Positions 47,717 through 56,892 of a stretch of DNA of 64,000 nt are shown piece by piece. Origin of the DNA: Candidatus Binatus sp. (lineage in GTDB: Bacteria; Desulfobacterota; Binatia; Binatales; Binataceae); contig NZ_DATCTO010000038.1 in the NCBI RefSeq assembly GCF_036567905.1, positions 1 to 64,000 of the forward strand, written 5' to 3'. Numbering within the stretch: position 1 is the stretch's first letter; each line of letters starts with the position of its first letter. A program made the translations under genes and the position numbers. The notes under the pieces were generated by a model. That model had not been told where the DNA came from, did not search any database, and saw only the letters and a program-made list of their open reading frames with translations.

Positions 47717-47962
47717 ATGATAGCGAGTGCTTTAGCCGCGACTATGATGGTTGCCGGATTGGCGATCGGATGCGCCGCCGTGGACATCCACTTCGACGAG
47801 CAAGAGCGTCTTCTCAAGGAAAAGTGCCACCTCAAAAGAAGGTTTCGCGATTGGTACGCGCGATGCGATGCTGGCCGTCGGCATTTCGCAAGATTCGGCG
47901 AGTCGGCACGACGTGAGCCTCAGGGGCACGGGCACGCAGCCGTGCTATACCGATTTCGATGA
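47717..47962 (+). CDS. Small hypothetical protein, possibly frameshifted
   Basis: An 81-residue frame starting MIASALAATMMVAGLAIGC, a hydrophobic signal-like segment with a weak lipoprotein-type GC. After about residue 35 it becomes Arg-rich and unlike a protein domain. From about 47815 another frame reads FAIGTRDAMLAVGISQDSAS and ends at 47984, which looks more natural, so a frameshift is possible. No function. Confidence 0.35.
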   Translation: MIASALAATMMVAGLAIGCAAVDIHFDEQERLLKEKCHLKRRFRDWYARCDAGRRHFARFGESARREPQGHGHAAVLYRFR

Positions 47963-48059
47963 CGAAGCCGCCGGGGCGAAATAATCGCTCCGGCAGTTCA
48001 ACTTCGCCTCGCGATCACAAAAACCGGCCTGCTCACTTTTTTGTGTCGTGCCTCAGATA

Positions 48060-48356
48060 CTAAATGCCCTTGAGGCGCGGGTCGTCGGTGGCAACGCATA
48101 CGGCGGAACCCGAGCCGATTGCGGCATCTCCAGCATTCTGCTGGCCAGCCAGCCGAGCCGCCTCACATAGATCCGCCTTTTCGAACGACTGCTCATTCGT
48201 CCACCTGCTAAGCGGGGCGGCAACATCAGAGCGTTGCGGGCCGATCCACCAGGTCCTGGTTTGCGGCGGCGCCATCAAATACCAGCCCACAAGCGCGAGC
48301 GCGACGGCAGTGTGTCGTAGATTCAATATTTCACCTGTCCCTGTAAAAGCGATCAA
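48060..48356 (-). CDS. Small exported hypothetical protein
   Basis: A 98-residue frame with a hydrophobic segment near residues 15-30 (HTAVALALVGWYLMA), then a Trp/Ser-rich part and two Cys in KADLCEAARLAG and GSAVCVATDD. It looks like a small periplasmic protein. The start is uncertain; a TTG about 10 codons inside is an alternative. No named family and no obvious operon. Confidence 0.45.
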   Translation of the reverse strand: MIAFTGTGEILNLRHTAVALALVGWYLMAPPQTRTWWIGPQRSDVAAPLSRWTNEQSFEKADLCEAARLAGQQNAGDAAIGSGSAVCVATDDPRLKGI

Positions 48357-48432
48357 ACGCGGGAGTTACCAATCGAAGGTAGCCGCATGAGTGTTGCCCT
48401 GTTCGATCGGCGCTGCAAGCAGTGGAACCCGT

Positions 48433-48507
48433 GTTTTCGGTAGTGACAAGCACCAAAATATGATTCTGGCTTGTTTTCCGTAGCGATAAGCGCCGGAATA
48501 TGATTCT
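48433..48507 (+). repeat. Tandem 35-bp near-repeat upstream of alcohol dehydrogenase
   Basis: 48433-48467 and 48473-48507 agree at 29 of 35 bases, spaced 40 bases apart. Each starts gttttc and ends aatatgattct, giving a TATGAT -10-like word. It lies 40-114 bases before the iron-dependent alcohol dehydrogenase gene and could be paired operators or a doubled promoter. Confidence 0.5.
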
Positions 48508-48546
48508 CGGGGCCAAGCGAATTTATTTTTCGTCAGGAGAAAAAAA

Positions 48547-49725
48547 TTGGACAAAACCGCTGGCGAGTACCATTTCACGCGACTCGAGACGGTTGTCTTC
48601 GGCGTCGGCAAGGCCGAATCACTCGGGCGCGAATTGTCGCGCCGCGGAGCGAAGCGAGCGCTCATCGTGACCGGCAAGACGCTCGGCCGCTCGAAACTGC
48701 TCGACAAGATCAAGAATGCGGCCGGTCCCGCGATTGCGGGCGTGTTCGCCGGCGCCGCTCAGCATGTGCCGTCGCATACGGTCACGGAACTGGTGGCAGA
48801 GGCGCGCCGCGTCGGCGCCGACGCGATGGTCAGTTTCGGCGGTGGCAGCCCGATCGACACCGTGAAGAACGCGGCGTGGCAGTTGATGGGCGGTCGCGCC
48901 GGCTCGCGCGTCGTCGATTTCAGCGCGGCGGCAACCGAGACGGCGGATGCACGCGAGATTCTGCATATCGCGATGCCGACCACGTTGTCGGCCGGCGAGT
49001 TCACGCCGGGGGGCGGTGTCACTGACGAATCGACCAGGGTGAAAGGCGGGGTTGCCGACCCGCGCCTGCAGGCCAAGGTGGTCATCCTCGATCCGGCGCT
49101 GACGGTCGAAACGCCGGCATGGCTGTGGGCCTCGACCGGGATGCGCGCGCTCGATCACGCGGTCGAGGGTTCGTACTCGACGCGCCATCAGATTGTCACC
49201 GACACGCTCGCGGCGCGCGCGATCTCGCTGCTGACGGAGCATCTGTTGCCGTCGCTGCAAACGCATGGCGACGATGAGCTCGAGCATCGCGTGCAATGCC
49301 AGCTTGCCGCGTGGCTCTCGATTTTCGGCATGACGAACACTCGCAGCGGAATCTCGCACGCGCTGGGACATCAGATCGGACCGTTCTGGAACGTCCCGCA
49401 CGGCGTCACGTCATGCATCACGCTACCGCATGTAATGCGCTTCATGGCCGGGGTCGCCGCAGATCGCTTTGGGCCGATCGCGGAAGGATTCGGCGTGCGC
49501 TTCGACGCGCGCAGTCCACGCTCGGCGGCGGTGGAATGCGCCGATCGTGCGGCGAAGTTCATCGGCAAGTTCGAGGTGCCGACGCGGCTGCGGGACGTGG
49601 GGGTGCCGCGCGAGGAAATTTCGCGAATCGCGGGAACGGTGCTCGAAGAGGTGAAGCGGGCAAACACGGTCGGCGCCGAGGTGACGCTCGAGCAGTTGAT
49701 CGCGATTCTCGACGCCGCGTATTGA
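48547..49725 (+). CDS. Iron-containing alcohol dehydrogenase / maleylacetate reductase-like
   Basis: A 392-residue group III dehydrogenase that reduces aldehydes, ketones or maleylacetate with NAD(P)H. The dinucleotide site contains SFGGGSPIDTVKNAAW. Metal ligands are visible as Asp-His in RALDHAVEG, His in SHALGHQIG and His in NVPHGVTS. TTG 48547 with ggaga upstream is the probable start. The mixture of features fits maleylacetate reductase about as well as an alcohol dehydrogenase, so an aromatic-degradation link is possible but unproven. Confidence 0.85.
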   Translation: MDKTAGEYHFTRLETVVFGVGKAESLGRELSRRGAKRALIVTGKTLGRSKLLDKIKNAAGPAIAGVFAGAAQHVPSHTVTELVAEARRVGADAMVSFGGGSPIDTVKNAAWQLMGGRAGSRVVDFSAAATETADAREILHIAMPTTLSAGEFTPGGGVTDESTRVKGGVADPRLQAKVVILDPALTVETPAWLWASTGMRALDHAVEGSYSTRHQIVTDTLAARAISLLTEHLLPSLQTHGDDELEHRVQCQLAAWLSIFGMTNTRSGISHALGHQIGPFWNVPHGVTSCITLPHVMRFMAGVAADRFGPIAEGFGVRFDARSPRSAAVECADRAAKFIGKFEVPTRLRDVGVPREEISRIAGTVLEEVKRANTVGAEVTLEQLIAILDAAY

Positions 49726-49749
49726 ATGCGAAGGGGCGGCGCGCGCGGG

Positions 49750-50328
49750 CTACCAGAAGCGGACGCGGCCGGTATCGACGTGAACGAATCCGCTGTGCGG
49801 ATAGTAGCCGACGCCGCCGGCCTGCTGCGCCAACGCGGCGCCGCGAAGCTGCGCGAGGCTCCGTCCCGGCACGGTAATATCGATCGCCTTGCCTTCGAGA
49901 TGGAGGCTGTGGACGGCGACGCCCTCGCTATGCGCATGGAGCATCGCATTGGTCACGGGCGAGCGGTATCCGGAGATCACCTGGAACGGCTCGGCGGTGC
50001 TCAGCCGGTGCTGGATTTGCACCAACAGATCGAGGAGCGCGGGATCGATCGGCTTTACTTCGTTGGCGCGGAAATCGCGCAGGATGTAGTTGACGCGATC
50101 GAGCTCGCCGGGAACGTAGTGACCGTCCTGCCAGTAAGTGGTGCTCAGACTTTCGCCGGTGTGCAGATTGTAGAACTTGAGCGAACGGCGCCGAAGCGCG
50201 ACGGTGGTGCGCGCCATCGCGAGCGCAGGCACAACCAGTTGCGCAGCGGCAATCGCGCTAATGCGGAGGAAGCGCCGCCGCGATAAGTCCGCGCGATGCC
50301 CGGATTGCGACTGTGCGTGCTCGCTCAC
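49750..50328 (-). CDS. Tat-exported YcbK/DUF882-family peptidase
   Basis: A 192-residue M15-type murein hydrolase-like protein. A twin-arginine signal (SRRRFLRIS, residues 16-24) and an Ala-rich helix precede the domain, which shows the family pattern SGYRSPVTNAMLHAHSEGVA, then LHLEGKAIDI and GFVHVDTGRVRFW. The catalytic metal-binding His-x-Asp is in HVDTG. Its first 71 bases, including the Tat motif, overlap the end of the transpeptidase gene in another frame. It probably acts on peptidoglycan in the periplasm. Confidence 0.85.
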   Translation of the reverse strand: MSEHAQSQSGHRADLSRRRFLRISAIAAAQLVVPALAMARTTVALRRRSLKFYNLHTGESLSTTYWQDGHYVPGELDRVNYILRDFRANEVKPIDPALLDLLVQIQHRLSTAEPFQVISGYRSPVTNAMLHAHSEGVAVHSLHLEGKAIDITVPGRSLAQLRGAALAQQAGGVGYYPHSGFVHVDTGRVRFW

Positions 50329-51379
50329 TTGTCGTCGCCGCGATCGGATCTGCTGGCGTTCCCCCTGCGCGTTCGGACTTGAGCGTCACGTCGCGCGCGA
50401 TTCCTTCCTGGTCGGTTACTACTTCTCCGGCACGGAACCAGTTAATCAGGCTATCAATCCCACCGGCCTGCGCAAGAGCACGCACCGCGTCGATTCCGCC
50501 GGTGCCCTTGCGGTAAATGTCCCTCTCGCTCTCGAGGAAAATCCGCCCGTCGTCCAGCCGCGCCAGCATCACAGGCAAGTAGAAGATTTCGCCGCGATCA
50601 TTCAGATCGACGGCGTTGAACAGCGCTTCGATATCGTTGGGGTGCAACCGGACGCATCCATGGGTTCGGTAGCTGTAAACGCTGATGGGATGATTGGTGC
50701 CATGAATCCCGATCACCGGGAAACTCAGCCCGATCCAGTATTTGCCGAGCGGATTGTCGGGTCCGGGCTCGATCTCGTCAATGACCTCCCTGCCCTGTTC
50801 TTCCTCTTCCCGCTGAATCGACGCCGGCACGCGCCAGGCCGGATCTTCGCGCATCTGGATCACCTTGAAAGCGCCGATCGGCGTCCGCCACTGCACCCCC
50901 GGTTGCCCGATCGCGATCGGATACGCCCCGCTCACCCGGCCGCTCTCGAAATGAAAGAGCATCCGCTGCGGCAGGTTGATCTCGATCAAATCGGATGCTT
51001 CGACGGGGACGATATGACGATCGTCGATATGAATCGTGTCGCCGGCATGCAGCTGGTCTGTAACCTGCTTGCCGTTGTCGCGGGCCAATATCCTGGGGCT
51101 CTCACCGAATCGCGAACCGATACTTGTAAAGGAGTTGCCCTCGGCGACGATGAAATCGAACTCTCCCCCTGCGATCCGATGCGCAATCGGCGCGAGCGTC
51201 GCGATCGGCTCGGCGGAGATCGCCGCGGCAGGGGGCGGTTTTGGGTCCGACGAAGGAGCAGGCGCGGCAGTTGGACTTGCGTCGGACAAAAGAGATGGGC
51301 TGGAGCCGGTCGCTGTGAGCGCGACAAAAAGGAATGCCACGACGATTGCGTAGCTAAGTGTTCGAGTAGAAGTCGTCAC
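50258..51379 (-). CDS. L,D-transpeptidase with LysM-like domain
   Basis: A 373-residue exported cross-linking enzyme. A signal helix (about 9-25) and a Pro/Ala linker are followed by a LysM-like peptidoglycan-binding region (about 74-122, FIVAEGNSFTSIGSRFGES). The YkuD domain follows with His226 in GIHGTN and the full motif THGCVRL with Cys242. Its C-terminus runs 71 bases into the YcbK-like gene. Together they look like a cross-linking and trimming pair. Confidence 0.9.
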   Translation of the reverse strand: MTTSTRTLSYAIVVAFLFVALTATGSSPSLLSDASPTAAPAPSSDPKPPPAAAISAEPIATLAPIAHRIAGGEFDFIVAEGNSFTSIGSRFGESPRILARDNGKQVTDQLHAGDTIHIDDRHIVPVEASDLIEINLPQRMLFHFESGRVSGAYPIAIGQPGVQWRTPIGAFKVIQMREDPAWRVPASIQREEEEQGREVIDEIEPGPDNPLGKYWIGLSFPVIGIHGTNHPISVYSYRTHGCVRLHPNDIEALFNAVDLNDRGEIFYLPVMLARLDDGRIFLESERDIYRKGTGGIDAVRALAQAGGIDSLINWFRAGEVVTDQEGIARDVTLKSERAGGTPADPIAATTSERARTVAIRASRGLIAAALPPH

Positions 51380-51509
51380 ACTTCAATTGTGACGACTTTT
51401 GGAAACCAAGGCCAAAGCAGTTCGTGCGGAAGTGGTCTTGTGGGGACTCTAAAGTCGCAAATCGAACGCAGCTCGCCGTTAATTGAGCGCGAGCAGCGAT
51501 CTGCGCGGT

Positions 51510-52322
51510 CTATTTTTTCACTTTCTTGAGCGCCTGATCGACCCCGGGCATCCGCTTGGGAAGCTCTTTGCCTTCCAGCCTGGCGATTAGACCGTCGATG
51601 CCGAGCACCATGTGATGCGAATGAGCGTTGCGAATCGCGGTGCTGAAGCCCATCGCGTCCTGCGCAGAATTGACCGCCCACTTGACCATGCGCAGCGTGA
51701 AGCGGTCGCTCTCGGCGATTCGATTCGCGAGCGCCATCGTTTCGGCCTCGAGCTCGGCGCGCGGCACGACCATATTGACGAAGCCGAGGCGGCAGGCCTC
51801 GTCGGCGTCGACGAAGCGGCTCTGGAAGAGGATTTCCTTGGCCTTGCGCGGGGGCATATCCCACGGGATCGAGAAGTACTGCAAGAGCGCGGGCAGAAAC
51901 TTGGCGTCGTCGGAAGCAACGACGAGATCCATCGCGGCCGCCAATATCCATCCGCCGAAGATGCACAGGCCCTGCACCTGCGCGATGGTGGGCTTGTCGA
52001 GATCGCGCCATCGCAGCGCGTTGTCGAGGAACAGCTGGCGCGAGCGGGCGTACTCGCCGCGCACGCCCTTGGGAAACGGGCGGCGCTGCTGGTCCTCTTT
52101 TTCTTCGGGCGTGCCAAGGTCGTGGCCGGAGCAGAAATTATCGCCGGCGCCGGAGAGAATGATGACACGGACGTCGTCGTCGGCGTTGGCGGTGGCGAAG
52201 GCGTGGTCCATTTCCTCGAGCAATCGCCGCGACTGGGCGTTGCGATAGCGCGGGCGGTTGAGGATGACCCTGGCGATGCGGTCGTGCTTCTCGTAGAGAA
52301 CTGTTTTGTCTTCCATGGGCAT
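51510..52322 (-). CDS. Crotonase-fold (enoyl-CoA hydratase/isomerase) family protein
   Basis: A 270-residue CoA-binding protein. Oxyanion-hole segments CSGHDLG and GLCIFGGWILAAAMDLVVASD are present. The Glu normally found in GGCELA is Ile here, and the second catalytic Glu (PEI region) is replaced too, so classical enoyl-CoA hydration is unlikely. Another crotonase reaction such as thioester hydrolysis, dehalogenation or isomerisation is possible. No pathway neighbours. The first or third codon may be the start. Confidence 0.8.
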   Translation of the reverse strand: MPMEDKTVLYEKHDRIARVILNRPRYRNAQSRRLLEEMDHAFATANADDDVRVIILSGAGDNFCSGHDLGTPEEKEDQQRRPFPKGVRGEYARSRQLFLDNALRWRDLDKPTIAQVQGLCIFGGWILAAAMDLVVASDDAKFLPALLQYFSIPWDMPPRKAKEILFQSRFVDADEACRLGFVNMVVPRAELEAETMALANRIAESDRFTLRMVKWAVNSAQDAMGFSTAIRNAHSHHMVLGIDGLIARLEGKELPKRMPGVDQALKKVKK

Positions 52323-52463
52323 CCTGTCCCGATTCGATAGTCGCCGCGCCGGCGCCAGCGCGATGTTAGCTCAAGCGGCGGCGGATGGGGCAACGATTAG
52401 GCGGTCCGACGGGGTGGGGGCATCGCTTTTTTTGGACGCGCCGCCGTGCCAGCATCGGAGGGT

Positions 52464-53144
52464 ATGAACGCGCTGCGCATTGCGCTGATCGAGGACGAGG
52501 CCCGGCTGGCCAACGCGGTCAAGCAGGGACTGGTCGAGGAAGGCTTCACGGTCGAAATCGCCGGGAGTGCCGAGGCGGCGGGACCGATAATCGCAGGCGG
52601 CGCGCTCGATCTGATCATCCTGGACCTTGGGCTGCCGGGGAAAAGCGGACTGGAACTGCTGCGCGAGATCCGCGCGGCGGGCAACCAGACGCCGGTGTTG
52701 ATCCTGACCGCGCGCGGATTGCTCGAAGAACGCGTGGCCGGACTCGACAGCGGCGGCGACGACTATCTGACCAAACCGTTCGCGTTTGCCGAGCTGGTGG
52801 CGAGAATCAAGGCGCTGGCGCGGCGTCCGCGGGCGCCGCTATCGGCGGTTCTCAAAGTCGGCGAGCTGGAATTCGACACCGTCAAGCGGCGGGCGAAAAT
52901 CGGCGAGCACAATCTGAACCTGTCGCCGAAGGAAAAGATGCTGCTCGAATTGCTGATGCGAAACGCCGGGCAGGTGGTGACGCGCGGCATGATCGCGGAG
53001 ACGGTTTGGGATTCAAATTACAACTCGCTGACCAACCTGATCGAAGTATTCGTCAATCGGCTGCGCCAGAAGATCGATCCGCGCGCCGATCGTTCGCTGA
53101 TAGTCACCGTGCGCGGAGTCGGATACACGATGCGCGCGGAATGA
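52464..53144 (+). CDS. OmpR-family response regulator
   Basis: A 226-residue regulator with a receiver domain (phospho-acceptor Asp54 in LIILDLGLPG, acidic pair Glu10-Asp11 and a late Lys in LTKPFAF) and a winged helix-turn-helix (about 130-225) ending TVRGVGYTMR. ATG 52464 fits the family start MNALRIALIEDE, though gagggt lies unusually close. Its stop overlaps the histidine kinase start as ATGA. It probably controls the efflux genes just downstream. Confidence 0.92.
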   Translation: MNALRIALIEDEARLANAVKQGLVEEGFTVEIAGSAEAAGPIIAGGALDLIILDLGLPGKSGLELLREIRAAGNQTPVLILTARGLLEERVAGLDSGGDDYLTKPFAFAELVARIKALARRPRAPLSAVLKVGELEFDTVKRRAKIGEHNLNLSPKEKMLLELLMRNAGQVVTRGMIAETVWDSNYNSLTNLIEVFVNRLRQKIDPRADRSLIVTVRGVGYTMRAE

Positions 53145-54556
53145 CGCCGCGCGTTGCCGTTGCCGCGCGGCGGCCGCCAATGACGATCAGACTCAGGCTA
53201 ACCATTTACTGGGCCGCGGTGCTGGCGGCGATCCTGCTGGTCGCGGCGATCGCCGCGGTAAAACTATTCGCGCGTCAGCAATGGAGCGCGCTGGACGCGG
53301 CGCTACTGGAAGAGGCCCAAACCACCGCCGATCAAATCCAGCGCAGCGGCGCCTCGAGCGCCCTTGGAATCCTGCAGCACCTGAGTCTGGAAACGGATAT
53401 CGGGCCCGGCCGGCGCGTACGAATCGTCACCGCGCATGGCGAGCTTGGAAACTACGGCAACATCCACACGATTCCGCCGCCGTTCGATCCGACACTCCCC
53501 ACCCACCCGGCGATTGTCGGCAACCGCGCCTCCAGGTTCGCGGTCGTTCCGATGATGTACGACGGCGAGCTCGCGTACCTGCAAAGCGGGGTGCAGGCGG
53601 GCCTGGTTCAGGAATCGGTTGACAGCCTTCGCAACCTGCTGCTGCTGATGGTGCCGATCGTGCTGCTGCTTTGCGTCGGTGGAGGATACTTGCTGGCGGG
53701 CCGGGCGCTGCGGCCGATTGAATCGGTGACGGCGGAGCTCGACGCGATTGGGCCGGCCAATCTGGGCTCGCGGCTGACAGTCCCGCCGGTGGCCGACGAA
53801 GTCGCTCGGCTCACGGAAGTCATCAACGCGCTGCTGGAGCGCCTGGAACGCGCGTCGGCTACTGAGCGCCGTTTCGCGTCCGACGCCGCGCATGAACTGC
53901 GGACGCCGCTGGCGGTGCTGCGCACGGGGCTGGAAGTAGCGCTCGCGCGCGAACGCTCGGCCGAGGAAAATCGCGCCGCACTTGGGGCGGCGCATCGCGA
54001 GGCGCTGTCGCTGTGCAGGATTGCCGACGAACTGCTGATGCTGTCGCGGCTCAACGGCGAAGTAATGGTCGATCGGCAGCGGCTGAATCTTCGCGCGCTG
54101 CTGAGCGAGATAGCGGCGACGGTCGGACCGCTGGCGCAGGCGCGCGAGATAAAGCTTTCGGTCAACGCGCCCGAGGACGTTTTCGTCAATGGCAACGCGG
54201 CGCATCTGCGCCGCCTGGTCGTCAATCTGCTCGACAACTCCCTGAAGTTCACGCCGGCCCAGGGATCGATCGAAGTCGGGCTGAGGAGCGATTCGAATCG
54301 GGCGATTATCCGCGTCGTCGACAGCGGGGAGGGGATCCATCCGGCGGAACTGCCGCATATTTTCGATCGATTTTTTCGTGGCGCAGGGTCGCCCGGCGAA
54401 GGCAGCGGCCTGGGCTTGAGCCTGTGCCGGGAAATTGTGCGGGCGCATGGCGGCGAGATCGCAGCCGCGAATCTTCCCACCGGCGGATGCGCGTTCGTCG
54501 TGACGCTGGCGCTTTACCGCGACGATCCGAACCGGGCGACCGCGCCGCTGCGCTAG
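53141..54556 (+). CDS. Sensor histidine kinase (PhoR/EnvZ-like)
   Basis: A 471-residue kinase. Two membrane helices (about 22-42 and 165-187) flank a periplasmic sensor, followed by a HAMP linker. The HisKA site is His251 in SDAAHELRTPLAVL. The ATPase domain has LLDNSLKFTPA (N box), DSGEGIHPAE (G1), FDRFFRGAG and GEGSGLGLSLCREI (G2). ATG 53141 overlaps the regulator stop; a second ATG 13 codons on is possible. The signal is unknown. Confidence 0.92.
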   Translation: MTPRVAVAARRPPMTIRLRLTIYWAAVLAAILLVAAIAAVKLFARQQWSALDAALLEEAQTTADQIQRSGASSALGILQHLSLETDIGPGRRVRIVTAHGELGNYGNIHTIPPPFDPTLPTHPAIVGNRASRFAVVPMMYDGELAYLQSGVQAGLVQESVDSLRNLLLLMVPIVLLLCVGGGYLLAGRALRPIESVTAELDAIGPANLGSRLTVPPVADEVARLTEVINALLERLERASATERRFASDAAHELRTPLAVLRTGLEVALARERSAEENRAALGAAHREALSLCRIADELLMLSRLNGEVMVDRQRLNLRALLSEIAATVGPLAQAREIKLSVNAPEDVFVNGNAAHLRRLVVNLLDNSLKFTPAQGSIEVGLRSDSNRAIIRVVDSGEGIHPAELPHIFDRFFRGAGSPGEGSGLGLSLCREIVRAHGGEIAAANLPTGGCAFVVTLALYRDDPNRATAPLR

Positions 54557-54628
54557 TCGCCGCTTCTCAATTTCAGCTTAACGTCCATTAACTTGGCCGC
54601 TTGGCAAGCCGCTGTTACTCTTTCGTGA

Positions 54629-55888
54629 ATGGAGCAAACTTGCCGCAACCTATCTGCGGCGGTGCTCGCTGCCGCGATCCTGACCTGGGCTTCGGTGGCC
54701 ACCGCCGCGACCATTACTCTATCCGACGCGATCGATCGGGCGCTGCGTCTGGCGCCTTCGGTGGACGTCGCCGCTGCGGCGAGCGATATGAGCGCCGCGG
54801 ACGTGCGCGGGCAGCGCGCTCCGCTGTTTCCGACCGTCCGGGCGGGAGCAGAGTACTACCAGGCGCCGGGTTACGATCAGGTCATCACCAACCGCGGACT
54901 TTCCAGCGGTCAGCTGACGCTCGATTACACGGCGTGGGACGGGGGACGGCGCCAGGCGCGGCTTCGCGCGGCCGAGTATATGAGCGAAGCCTCGCGGCTG
55001 GGGGTGACAGTGGCAAGGGCGCAAATTGTCTTCGATACTTCGATCGCCTACTTCGATCTACTGCGCGCGCGCGGAGAGCAACGGGATTTGCAGGCCAGCC
55101 TCGAACGGCTGACTCGCTACGTCACTACGATCGAGCAGCTCGAAAAAAGCGGGCGCGTAATCACCAATGACGTGCTGAAGTTCCGCACCGCGCGCGACAG
55201 CGCCGAGCTTGCGCTCGACGCCGCACGCGGCAATAGCCAGCGCGCGACGGCGGCGCTGGGCATTTTGATTGGCGAGCCCAATCAGGCCGACCTCGACCTC
55301 GCGGGCATCAGCGGATTTCCGCCGAAACCGTCGGGCGATCTCGCGCAATGCCCCGTGATGCAGGCGGCGAACCGCGAGATCGCGTCGGCGAGCTCGCAAA
55401 TCGAGGCGGCGAAGGCCGAGCGTCTGCCGACGTTCCAGGTCGCCTTCACAACCGGATTTCTCGGTGTCGATCCGCGTCCGACGATCTCGCACAACTTTGG
55501 CGGCTCTTACGACGGCGTGGTGTCGATCCCGGTGTTCGATGGCGGCTTGATCTCATCGCACATCGATCAGGCGAAGGCGAAAGAGCATTCGGCGACAGCG
55601 CAGGCGCGGCAGGCCGAGTACCTGCTGAAGCGGCAAATGGCAGACGCGTCGATTCGCTACGACCAGGCGCAGCGGCAGCTCGATCTCCTGTCGCGCGCGC
55701 AGCCGACGGCGGACGACAACTTCGCACTGACGTGGACGCGCTTTATGGGCGGCGGGACCGCGACGATGCTCGAGGTGCTGGATGCCTATCAGCAGGCCGA
55801 GCAATTGCGGCTCCAGCGCCACGCCCAGGAATTCAACGCGCGCGAGGCGGTAGCGGAGACCAACCTGGTTTTCGGCCGTATCGAATGA
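54629..55888 (+). CDS. TolC-family outer-membrane efflux protein
   Basis: A 419-residue outer-membrane channel of the TolC/OEP family. The signal peptide covers about 1-25 (AAAILTWASVATA). Two long coiled-coil OEP repeats are visible, each with Ala/Arg-rich helices (LRAAEYMSEASRLGVTVARA and LKRQMADASIRYDQAQRQLD). It is followed by a 4-base overlapping adaptor gene and then the RND pump, forming a complete tripartite operon. Confidence 0.88.
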   Translation: MEQTCRNLSAAVLAAAILTWASVATAATITLSDAIDRALRLAPSVDVAAAASDMSAADVRGQRAPLFPTVRAGAEYYQAPGYDQVITNRGLSSGQLTLDYTAWDGGRRQARLRAAEYMSEASRLGVTVARAQIVFDTSIAYFDLLRARGEQRDLQASLERLTRYVTTIEQLEKSGRVITNDVLKFRTARDSAELALDAARGNSQRATAALGILIGEPNQADLDLAGISGFPPKPSGDLAQCPVMQAANREIASASSQIEAAKAERLPTFQVAFTTGFLGVDPRPTISHNFGGSYDGVVSIPVFDGGLISSHIDQAKAKEHSATAQARQAEYLLKRQMADASIRYDQAQRQLDLLSRAQPTADDNFALTWTRFMGGGTATMLEVLDAYQQAEQLRLQRHAQEFNAREAVAETNLVFGRIE

Positions 55889-56892
55889 TGAAGCGCGCGG
55901 GTTGGCACAGTTGCGCAAGGACGATCTTCGCGGCGGCGATCGCCAGCGCGTTGATTGCAGGATGCGGCGGCGCAAAGAAAGGCGACAGCGAAGGCGCGGC
56001 GCAGCCCAATCCCGTCCTGTTGGTGAGCGCGGCCAGGGCCGAAGTCCATCCGATGACCAGCGAGCTTCGGCTGCTCGGAAAGACGGTCGCGATGCGCCAC
56101 GTGATCATACGTGCGCCCACCGCGGGGCGCGTGATGGGAATGAAACTCGCCAGCGGCGATTCGGTGCGCAAGGGCCAGATCGTTGCGCAGGTTGTCAATC
56201 GCGAGATGGAAGCGGCGGAGGCCGGGCTCGAGGTCGCGCGCAAGATCGATCCGCACGACGCTGCGGCGCTGAGTGCGTCGGTCGGACGCTACCATCGCAG
56301 CGCCGGGATCGCGGTGGTTGCGCCGGAGTCCGGGATTGTCTCACAACCGCCGGTCACCAGCGGCCAAATGGTTGCCGACCTCGATACGCTGGTCGATCTG
56401 ATCGATCCGGCGAGCCTCTATGTTGATACGTCGGTGCCGGTGAACCAGCTCTCATTGGTGAGGCCCGGGATGGCCGCAACGGTGACGACTCCGTTTCGTC
56501 CCGGGGTTGAGTTTGCCGCGCGCGTCGCGGCGATCCTGCCGAATTTCGACGCGGCCAGCGCGAGCGCGTCGGTGCGGACGGATTTCACCGGCCCGGAACG
56601 CATCGCGGAGGCGGGCGCGCCGGTTGAGGTGCGGGTCGAGATTGCGGATGCGCCGGACGCAATCGTAGTTCCGGCCGCCGCGCTATTCCAGGATCAGGGC
56701 GCGGATCGCTACCACGTGTTTGTAATCGGTGCCGACGGGCGCGCGCATCGCACGGACATAAAGGTCGGGCTTCGCGATCGCGACTTGGTCCAGGCGACCG
56801 CCGGAATCAAAGCGGGGGACCTGGTCGTGACTTCGGGCGGCTATGCGCTGTCCGACGGCCTTGCCGTTCGCGTCGCGCAGGGAAATCAATGA
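55885..56892 (+). CDS. RND efflux periplasmic adaptor (lipoprotein)
   Basis: A 335-residue membrane-fusion protein linking the inner-membrane pump to TolC. The N-terminus has a signal with lipobox LIAGC (Cys near residue 23), so it is probably a lipoprotein. A biotinyl-lipoyl-like half appears as IIRAPTAGRVMGMKLASGDSV and PESGIVSQPPVTSGQMV, with beta-barrel and C-terminal domains following (VPAAALFQDQGADRYHVFVI). The helical hairpin is short. ATG overlaps the tolC stop, and the stop overlaps the pump start. Confidence 0.9.
   Translation: MMKRAGWHSCARTIFAAAIASALIAGCGGAKKGDSEGAAQPNPVLLVSAARAEVHPMTSELRLLGKTVAMRHVIIRAPTAGRVMGMKLASGDSVRKGQIVAQVVNREMEAAEAGLEVARKIDPHDAAALSASVGRYHRSAGIAVVAPESGIVSQPPVTSGQMVADLDTLVDLIDPASLYVDTSVPVNQLSLVRPGMAATVTTPFRPGVEFAARVAAILPNFDAASASASVRTDFTGPERIAEAGAPVEVRVEIADAPDAIVVPAAALFQDQGADRYHVFVIGADGRAHRTDIKVGLRDRDLVQATAGIKAGDLVVTSGGYALSDGLAVRVAQGNQ

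Noticed and set aside
47557..47835. 92-residue minus-strand frame
   Set aside because: Antisense to two small plus-strand frames with ribosome sites and without any recognisable pattern.
52385..54556. 723-residue frame spanning regulator and kinase
   Set aside because: Only the part from 53141 is the kinase. The upstream part reads the regulator gene out of frame.
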